Source: JBOGXB01 sp050694215 (GTDB taxonomy: Bacteria > Actinomycetota > CADDZG01 > WHSQ01). Taken from it: a stretch of 22,382 nt of DNA. The stretch spans positions 1 through 22,382 of the forward strand of contig JBOGXB010000030.1 in the NCBI GenBank assembly GCA_050694215.1, written 5' to 3'. The position numbers and the translations under genes were made by a program. This document shows, one piece after another, positions 13,864 through 21,000 of this stretch. The notes beneath the pieces were generated by a model, which saw only the letters and a program-made list of their open reading frames with translations, ran no database searches and was not told the origin of the DNA. The first letter of the stretch is position 1; the number at the start of each line of letters is the position of its first letter.

Positions 13864-14739
13864 GTGATCGGCCTTCTACGCGCCGGCGCAGCGGGGGTGG
13901 CGGTGCTGGGCGCGTACTCGTTCTACGAGCCATACCGTTTCAAGCTCGCCTCCATCGACGTACCGGTTGCACGGCCGGTGCCTTCGCTTACGGTCCTTCA
14001 TCTCTCCGACCTCCACTTGACGGCCGGAAGGAGAGCTCTGGCGCGGTGGCTGGAGGAGCTCCCGAGAAAGCTCGGGCAGCGGCCCGACCTCGTTGCGGTG
14101 ACGGGAGACCTCATCGAAGACGGCTCCGGCATCGAAGCGGCCATCCGGGTGCTCTCGGGTCTCGAGGGAAGTCTCGGCCGCTTCTACGTCCTCGGCTCAC
14201 ACGACTACTACGAGTCGGCCGGGCCGAGCTATTCGAAGTACTTCACCGGGACGCGCACGATACGGAGGGCGAGACGCGCGGACACGGCCTCCCTCGAGGC
14301 GGGCCTCGAGGGAGCCGGATGGGTGCCTCTCACGAACGCCACTGAGCTCATCGATTCACCCGGCGGACGGATACGGATCTCGGGTGTGGACGACCCCTAC
14401 ATCAGTCGTCACAGCACGGAGCACATCAGCCGGGCCGCCGACGAGGTCCTCGCGCTCGGCTTGATGCATGCGCCCGACGTCGTGTCGGACTTTGCCCTGC
14501 ACGGCTTCGACCTCGTTCTGGCCGGCCATACGCACGCCGGCCAGGTCCGGCTCCCGCGATTCGGCGCTCTGGTGACCAACTGCTCGCTCCCCGCAGGCTT
14601 GGCCGGTGGCCTGCACAGGGTGGGGGCCACCTGGCTCCACGTGAGTCCCGGTCTGGGAACGAGCAGGTATTCACCGGTGAGGTTCCTGGCGCGACCCGAG
14701 GCGACGTTGCTGCGGCTCGCGGGAGATGGGACACACTAG
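13864..14739 (+). CDS. Calcineurin-like metallophosphoesterase (Rv3683-like)
   Basis: A 291-residue protein with an N-terminal hydrophobic stretch (about 1-20) that may anchor it. Metal-binding motifs run in order: LHLSDLHL (Asp49, His51), VTGDLIEDG (Asp82), LGSHDYYE (111-118), VLAGHTHAGQ (His222, His224). GALVTNC and LHVSPGLGTSRYSPVRF with RPEATLLRL at the end match the mycobacterial Rv3683 type, located close to whiB4 and ponA2 in that genus. The third motif is GSHD, not the usual GNHD. The start is uncertain: GTG at 13864 is chosen for the best N-terminus, and TTG at 13837 is possible; neither has an obvious ribosome-binding site. The frame is open far upstream, but that stretch is antisense to the phosphatase gene. 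Likely a phosphodiesterase; substrate unknown. Confidence 0.85.
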   Translation: MIGLLRAGAAGVAVLGAYSFYEPYRFKLASIDVPVARPVPSLTVLHLSDLHLTAGRRALARWLEELPRKLGQRPDLVAVTGDLIEDGSGIEAAIRVLSGLEGSLGRFYVLGSHDYYESAGPSYSKYFTGTRTIRRARRADTASLEAGLEGAGWVPLTNATELIDSPGGRIRISGVDDPYISRHSTEHISRAADEVLALGLMHAPDVVSDFALHGFDLVLAGHTHAGQVRLPRFGALVTNCSLPAGLAGGLHRVGATWLHVSPGLGTSRYSPVRFLARPEATLLRLAGDGTH

Positions 14740-15122
14740 CCGGAGGAGCTCAGCCCCTCCTCGACGATCCGGACGAGCTCCATGGGCGAGATCCCCTTGA
14801 GAATGAATCCCTTGCATCCGGCCGCGATGGCTCGCTCCGGCAGCTCGGGGTCGGCATCGGCGGTGATCATGAAGATCGCCGGTGGATCTATGTGTCCCGT
14901 ATGCCGCAGGGAGCGGAGGACTCCGAAACCGTTCATGCTCGGAAGGTTGAGGTCCAAGAGCACGAGATCCACGTCGACGCCGTCCTCGATCATGTCGAGG
15001 GCTTCCTCGCCGGTACCGGCCTCGTTCACGACGTAGCCGGCGCGCTCCAAGGTCAGGCGCAACAAAAAGCGGATGTCCGGCTCATCGTCGACGACGAGAA
15101 GCGCTTTGCCGTCAGCTCCCAT
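14736..15122 (-). CDS. Single-domain response regulator (receiver only)
   Basis: A 128-residue stand-alone receiver domain with all landmark residues: LLVVDDEPD at the start (acidic pair), LVLLDLNLPSMNG with phosphoacceptor Asp57, FMITAD (Thr/Ser position), and GFILKG with the conserved Lys109. No output domain follows, so it must act by protein contact, as CheY or a phosphorelay intermediate does. Its start overlaps the end of the upstream REC-PAS-kinase gene by 11 bp, so that kinase is its probable phosphodonor. It is the last gene of the signalling operon and converges on the metallophosphoesterase, sharing a CTAG for both stops. Confidence 0.93.
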   Translation of the reverse strand: MGADGKALLVVDDEPDIRFLLRLTLERAGYVVNEAGTGEEALDMIEDGVDVDLVLLDLNLPSMNGFGVLRSLRHTGHIDPPAIFMITADADPELPERAIAAGCKGFILKGISPMELVRIVEEGLSSSG

Positions 15123-16575
15123 CGGGCGCCTTCAGCGATAGGACAAAGCGAGCCCCTTCGGGATCGTTCGGCCCGTAGTCGATCTTGCCCCCGTTGGCCT
15201 CAGCGAGGCTGCGAACGAGAGCCAGTCCGAGACCGGAGCCCTGGACGGTCGCTGCCTGCTTACCGCGTATGAACGGCTCGAAGAGGCGCGGGGCGAGGTC
15301 GTCGGGGACACCGGCGCCGTCGTCCGCGACCATGAGCTTGACCTGGCCGTCCGCTCGCTCCCCTTCGATTGACACATGCGGCCCGCCGTACTTGTACGCG
15401 TTCGTGAGCAGATTGGTCACGATCTGGTCCAGACTCCGCCTGTCTACGAGCGCCACTGCACCATCCTCGATCTCGACTTCGACCGACTTCCCATCTGGAG
15501 GCGGAGCGCTCTGGATCACATGTTCGACGAGCTCGACCAGGGTCACCGGTTCCGATACCACGGCGAAGTGACCCTCTTGAAGCCTCGACAGGTCGAGCAA
15601 GGTCTCGACCAACCACGCGAGCCTCTGACTCTGACGCGTCATGACCTCGAGGCAGCGCTGGACGTCCTCCGGCGTCATGCTGTCCGCGTCGCCAAGAAGG
15701 TCCGCCGTTCCTTTGAGAACGCTCACCGGTGTCCTCAGCTCGTGTGCGGCATGGCCTATGAATTGGTCCCGGAACGCCTCGAGCCGCTTGCGCTCCGTGA
15801 TGTCGTCCACCTGCAGGATGAAGTACGGAGTGCTCGCACCAGATGACTCAACCAGCGCAATGCTGATCAGAGCGTGCATCTTTTCACCTTGCTGGTTGAC
15901 GAACAGCTTCTCGAGGTGGAAGGCACGCATGTCGCCGCCCAGGGACTTAGCTATCTCGTCAAGGTCCATCCCGGGATCGGCTGGATGCAGGACGTCCTCG
16001 AGAGTCATGGAGAGGAACTGCGCCTCCGAGTACCCGAGCATCTGACAAAGCGCTCGGTTGACCTCCAGCCACCGACCGCTGGCATCGAGCAGGGCCACAC
16101 CGATCGGAGCATGGTCGAATGATTTCCTGAAGCGTTCCTCGCTCTCGGCGAGAGCCGCGTTCTTCTGGTACAGGTCGACGAACACCGATACCTTGGACCG
16201 CAACACGTTGGGGTCGTAGGGCTTGAACAGGTAGTCGACGGCACCCACCGAATAACCCTGGAAGACATGACTCGCGTCCTTGCTGATGGCGGTCAGGAAG
16301 ATGATCGGGATGTGCCTGGTCTTCTCGACCTGCTTGATGTAGGTGGCCGTCTCGAAACCGTCTAGTCCGGGCATCTGCACGTCCAGCAGGATGACGGCGA
16401 ACTCGTGCCTCAGAAGGAGCTTTAGAGCCTCCTCTCCCGAGTTCGCGCTTATCAGGTTCTGTTGCAGGGGTTTCAGCACGGCCTCGAGCGCTAGCAGGTT
16501 CTCGGGCTTGTCGTCGACGAGCAGGATGTTGACCGGTTCTCTGAAGCCCTCGTCGCGCTCGGCCACGGCGCTCAT
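15112..16575 (-). CDS. REC-PAS-histidine kinase (soluble, receiver at the N-terminus)
   Basis: A 487-residue cytosolic sensor kinase. The N-terminal receiver (about 16-135) has LLVDDKPEN, phosphoacceptor Asp65 in ILLDVQMPGLDG, and Lys118 in YLFKPYD. A PAS domain follows (about 147-267: ERFRKSFDHAPIGVALLD to VDDITERKR). HisKA carries GHAAHELRTPVS (His278). The HATPase domain shows NLLTNAYKYGG, VADDGAGVP and GSGLGLALVRSLAEANGG. There are no membrane helices. The start is ATG at 16575, overlapping the CheB stop by 4 bp; the frame remains open another ~180 codons upstream, but that is antisense-like shadow over cheB. As an REC-first kinase it can receive phosphate from the large hybrid kinase and pass signals to the single-domain regulator downstream. 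Confidence 0.92.
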   Translation of the reverse strand: MSAVAERDEGFREPVNILLVDDKPENLLALEAVLKPLQQNLISANSGEEALKLLLRHEFAVILLDVQMPGLDGFETATYIKQVEKTRHIPIIFLTAISKDASHVFQGYSVGAVDYLFKPYDPNVLRSKVSVFVDLYQKNAALAESEERFRKSFDHAPIGVALLDASGRWLEVNRALCQMLGYSEAQFLSMTLEDVLHPADPGMDLDEIAKSLGGDMRAFHLEKLFVNQQGEKMHALISIALVESSGASTPYFILQVDDITERKRLEAFRDQFIGHAAHELRTPVSVLKGTADLLGDADSMTPEDVQRCLEVMTRQSQRLAWLVETLLDLSRLQEGHFAVVSEPVTLVELVEHVIQSAPPPDGKSVEVEIEDGAVALVDRRSLDQIVTNLLTNAYKYGGPHVSIEGERADGQVKLMVADDGAGVPDDLAPRLFEPFIRGKQAATVQGSGLGLALVRSLAEANGGKIDYGPNDPEGARFVLSLKAPDGS

Positions 16576-17147
16576 GATGCCGCACCCACGAGGGTTACCA
16601 GACGGCGAGGGATCTCGTCGAGGGACAGGACCTCGTCTACCTCGGTCGCTGCCAGAGCGGCCGTGGGCATCTCCCGCCTCTCGGCGGTGGCAGGGTCCTG
16701 AACGATGGTCGTTCCACCGCTGCGTGCGATCGCGGACAGGCCTGCTGCACCGTCCTCGTTGGCACCGGTAAGTATCACGCCGATCACGGCCGAGCCGTGC
16801 GCGTGTGCCGCGGATTCGAAGAGCACGTCGATCGATGGACGACTGAACTGAACCACCCCGTCCGTGGAGAGGGCGAAGTGACCGTTGTCCACCAGGAGAT
16901 GGTAATCGGCCGGAGCGATATAGACGCGCCCCGGCAACATGGGCTCCTTGTCCTCCACCGTATATACGGGAAGCGACGACCGCTTCGCGTAGTAGGAGAC
17001 AAAGGGACCGTCGCTCGAATCCGCCAACCGATGCTGCACCACCACGACGGGGGCATCGAGGTCCTGCGGCAGCTCGGACAAGATGTGCCCCAGGGCGTTG
17101 AACCCGCCCCACGAGCTGCCGATCACGACCAGCCGGCGAGGCTTCAT
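16572..17147 (-). CDS. cheB: CheB-type protein-glutamate methylesterase without receiver domain
   Basis: A 191-residue stand-alone CheB catalytic domain. The catalytic triad is visible: Ser12 in IGSSWGG, His39 in VVQHR, and Asp132 in LTGANEDGAAG. Classical CheB (about 350 residues) has an N-terminal receiver that controls the enzyme; it is absent here, so activity must be controlled by partners. The protein removes methyl esters from glutamates, or deamidates glutamines, on a signalling protein. Four-base overlaps join it to cheR upstream and the REC-PAS-kinase downstream. No chemoreceptor, CheA or CheW gene is visible in the window, so its substrate is probably a kinase of this operon (inference). 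Confidence 0.93.
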   Translation of the reverse strand: MKPRRLVVIGSSWGGFNALGHILSELPQDLDAPVVVVQHRLADSSDGPFVSYYAKRSSLPVYTVEDKEPMLPGRVYIAPADYHLLVDNGHFALSTDGVVQFSRPSIDVLFESAAHAHGSAVIGVILTGANEDGAAGLSAIARSGGTTIVQDPATAERREMPTAALAATEVDEVLSLDEIPRRLVTLVGAAS

Positions 17148-18016
17148 CCGACCCGCCTGTAGATCTTCTCCACCGGGTCGAGCTCTTCGTAGCGGCCCGA
17201 GTGAGACGTGAACCTAATGGTCTCCTTATGGCCTAGAGCAAGGATCCCGTATCGGACCAGACTCTCGTAGAGAAGGTCGTGGACGTGATCCTGGAGCTCT
17301 CGGTCGAAATAGATCATCACGTTGCGGCACAAGATCACGTTGAACTCGTTGAAGCGCCTATCCGATACGAGGTTGTGCTGCGCGAAGACGACATTGGACA
17401 GAAGATCGGCGTCGACTCGCGCGTTCTTCCCGTCCGCGTCGTAGTACTCCGAGAATGCTCGCTTACCTCCGGCGCGCATGTAGTTCTGTGTGTAGGCACG
17501 CATCCTGTCCAGAGGGATGACGGCCCTCCTTGCAGTGTCCAGGATGGGCTGATTCATGTCCGTAGCGTAGATACGCGCTCGCTCGTGCAAGCCTTCTTCG
17601 CGCAGAAGGATGGCCATGGAGTAGACCTCCTCGCCGCTGGAGCAGCCGGCCGCCCAGATCCGGATGAATGGATACGTCCTCAACAGCGGCACGACCTTGC
17701 TCCTGAACCCGAGGTAGAAGCTCGGGTCGCGGAACATCGCCGTCACACTTATAGAAAGATCAATCAACAGCCTATCCATCGCGCCCGGATCGTGGAGGAC
17801 CTTCTCTTGCAGACCAGAGATCGTCTTCAAGCTTTCGGCCTCGATCCGTCGCCACAATCGTCGCCTCAATGAGCCCCTCGCATAACCCCTGAAGTCATAG
17901 CCGTGGTGCCGGTACACGGCCTCGAGCAGGAGACGCATCTCCATGCTCTCGAGGTCCTCGTGCTCCGGCACCGCCGAAAAGGACTCGTCTGATGCCACTG
18001 CCTGCACCACGTCCAT
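17144..18016 (-). CDS. cheR: CheR-type protein-glutamate methyltransferase
   Basis: A 290-residue SAM-dependent methyltransferase of the CheR family. The N-terminal helical domain (about 25-95) reads LLLEAVYRHHGYDFRGYARG and ends in SISVTAMFRDPSFY, matching the family's NVTxFFRDP region. The SAM-binding motif WAAGCSSGEEVYS is at about 121-133, and FNVILCRNVMIYFD is the conserved motif of the second half. It should methylate glutamate side chains on a partner protein. The ATG at 18016 immediately follows the TAG of the giant hybrid kinase with no spacing, so translation is coupled to that gene. Together with receiver-less CheB it forms an orphan adaptation pair. No DNA-binding or TPR extension is present. 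Confidence 0.94.
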   Translation of the reverse strand: MDVVQAVASDESFSAVPEHEDLESMEMRLLLEAVYRHHGYDFRGYARGSLRRRLWRRIEAESLKTISGLQEKVLHDPGAMDRLLIDLSISVTAMFRDPSFYLGFRSKVVPLLRTYPFIRIWAAGCSSGEEVYSMAILLREEGLHERARIYATDMNQPILDTARRAVIPLDRMRAYTQNYMRAGGKRAFSEYYDADGKNARVDADLLSNVVFAQHNLVSDRRFNEFNVILCRNVMIYFDRELQDHVHDLLYESLVRYGILALGHKETIRFTSHSGRYEELDPVEKIYRRVG

Positions 18017-21000
18017 CTACCGGTAGAGCCAAACCCTCATCAGCGAGAAGAGTTGGTCGGTGTCGACCGGCTTCGGGATGTAGTCGGACGCACCGGATGC
18101 AATGCTCTTCTCCCTATCTCCTCTCATCGCCTTTGCGGTGAGAGCGATTATCGGAAGCTCCGCGAAACGCTTATCCGACCTGATCGCTTTCGTCGTCTCG
18201 TAGCCGTCCATCTCCGGCATCATGATGTCCATCAGCACGAGATCGATGTCGGGATGCTGAGTCAACGCTTCGAGCGCGTCCCGCCCATTCTCCGCATAGA
18301 GCACCTCGATACCTTTGGCTTCGATGACGCTGGTGAGGGCAAAGGCGTTTCGGACGTCGTCGTCGACGATGAGGATGCTCTTGCCGGCGAACACCTCGTC
18401 TCCTGCCTGGAGCTGCTCGATCATCTTGCGCTTCGCTTCGGGCATGCGGGCGGGGGCCCTGTGGAGGAACAGCGATGCCTCCTCCAGGAGACGCTCCGGA
18501 GAGCGCGCGTCCTTGACGATCACCGACTCCGCGAGCTTCTTGAGCCTCGTCTCCTCGCGGCGAGTCAGGTCCTTGCCCGTGTAGACGATCACCGGGATGT
18601 TCTTGAACCTGTCGGTCTTCCTGATCCTCTCCAGGAGATCGAAACCCGTCATGTCCGGAAGCTTCAGATCGACGACCATGCAGTCGACCGAGCCCTTCCT
18701 GAGGAGGGCGAGCGCATCCTTGCTGCTCCCGACGGCATGGATCTCCACCTCGTCATCGCCGCCGATCAACTCGGTTATCGCCTTCCTCTCGACCTCGTCG
18801 TCCTCGACGACGAGCAAGGTCTTGGACGGACGCTCCACGAAGTCCAGCGCGCCTGCGAGCAGGTCTCGAAGACCCTCCTCGGTTGCCGGCCTTTCGATGC
18901 AGGCTGCCGCGCCTGAGCGAAGGGCATCCTGATGGATCCGGGGCTCGGCGATCATGAAGACCGCGATGTGCCTCGTGGTGGGCTCCGCCTTCAATCGCCT
19001 CAACAGGACGAGACCATCGAGATGGCCCGGATCGGAATCGATGAGGATCGCGTCCGGCTGCAGGTCGCGAGCAAGAGCAATGCCCGTCTCGGCGGTCACG
19101 GCGCCAAGGGCCTTGAAGCCTTGCGCTCGAGCGGCTCCCATCGACCCGCGCGCCAGATCGGGGTCGCCCTGAATTACCAGAAGGGAGTTGTCGGCCGGCT
19201 GCAGCGTGGCCCGGTCGTCGGCAAGCTCGTTGGGCATCTCCTCGCTTGCCTCCGCGGCGGCTTGCCCGGGAGGCACCTCCACGACCAGCGGGCTACCCAG
19301 CTCTATCCTCGGAAGGTCGGGCTCCACCGGAGGCTCAAACGTGTCCGGTAGGTAGAGGGTGAAGGTGCTTCCTCGTCCTTCACGGCTGTCTGCCCTAATC
19401 TCGCCGCCGAGCAAGCGGGCTATCTCCCTGCTGATATTTAGCCCTAAGCCGGTTCCGCCGAACCTGCGACTGGTGGTGCCGTCGGCCTGCTGGAACGCCT
19501 CGAATATCAGCTTCAGCTTCTGCTCGGGGATCCCAATGCCCGTGTCAGTCACGGAGAACGCGACGACGCGCTTCGCTCTGTTCAACCTGTCGGCCTGGAA
19601 GCTCATACCCCGGGGAGCGTTCTTGACGTTGACCTTCACGCTGCCGAGTTCGGTGAATTTGAAGGCGTTAGACAGCAGGTTGTTGAGGATCTGCTGCAAA
19701 CGCTGACCGTCGGTCACAATCCGGTGAGGAGCGTTCCTCGACACCGTGACGACGAACTCGAGGCTTCTCTCTTGCGCCACCGGGTGGAAGGACTGCTCGA
19801 GGGCACCCCGGATCTCAGACAAGGGGACCTCGGTTGCATTCACGTCCATCTTTCCTGCCTCTACCTTGGAAAGGTCGAGGATGTCGTTGATCAGATCCAG
19901 CAGATCGCTTCCGGATGTGTAGATCGTGCTCGCGAACTCGACCTGCTTCTCCGTGAGGTTGCCGTCCTCGTTGTCCCGCATCATCTTGGCGAGTATCAGC
20001 AAGCTGTTGAGGGGCGTCCTCAGCTCGTGCGACATGTTCGCAAGGAATTCCGACTTGTACTTCGAGCTCAGCGCGAGCTGCTGCGCCTTATCCTCGAGGC
20101 TGGATCTCGCCATCTCGACCTCGCGGTTCTTGACCTCGACCTCGCGGTTCTGCTCGGCGAGTTGCGCCGCCTTCTCCTGCAGCTCCTCGTTGGTCTGCTG
20201 GAGCTCCTCCTGCTGGGTCTGGAGCTCCTCGGACTGAGACTGCAGCTCTCGCGTGAGTCGTTGCGATTCTGCGAGGAGCTCCTCCGTACGTGTGTTTGCG
20301 ATGATCGAGTTCAGCACTACACCGAGGGTCTCGATGAGCTGGTCGAGGAACGTCTGGTTGACCTCACTGAACGGACGCAGCGAAGCGAGCTCAACGACAC
20401 CCAGCACCTGGTCCTCGAAGAGGACGGGCACGACGATGATGTTGACCGGTGCCGACTCACCCAGACCCGACGTGACCTTGATGTAGTCCTCGGGGGCCTC
20501 CGTTACGACGATGCTCTTCTGCTCGAGCGCCGCTTGGCCGACGAGTCCCTCACCGAAGGTGAATCGGTTGGAGACCGACTTGCGCGCCTTGTACCCGTAG
20601 CTTGCCTTCAGCTTCAGGAGGGCCTGGGCTTCCTCGCCGTCCCCGCTGCCGCCGTTCGTCCCCTCAACCAGGAAGAAGGCGCCGTGCTGGGCAGAGACTG
20701 TCGGCGTCAGCTCCGACATGATCAGTTTCGTTACCTCCTGCAGGTCGCGCTGACCCTGCAGCAGCCCGGTGATCCGGGCGAGGTTGGACTTCAGCCAGTC
20801 CTGCTCGTCGTTCTGCTTGGTCGTGTCGGCCAGGTTGGCGATCATCTGGTTGATCTTGTCCTTGAGCTCAGACACCTCGCCCTGAGCTTCGACTGTGATC
20901 GACCGAGTGAGGTCCCCCTGCGTCACGGCGGTCGCGACGTCGGCGATGGCCCGCACCTGGGCGGTGAGGCTCGCGGCCATCTGATTCACGTTTGTGGTGA

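Noticed and set aside
16576..17112. Upstream extension of the REC-PAS-kinase frame to 17112
   Set aside because: It lies over the well-supported cheB gene in another frame and has low-complexity Arg/Gly composition; the ATG at 16575 gives a normal receiver start with an ATGA overlap.
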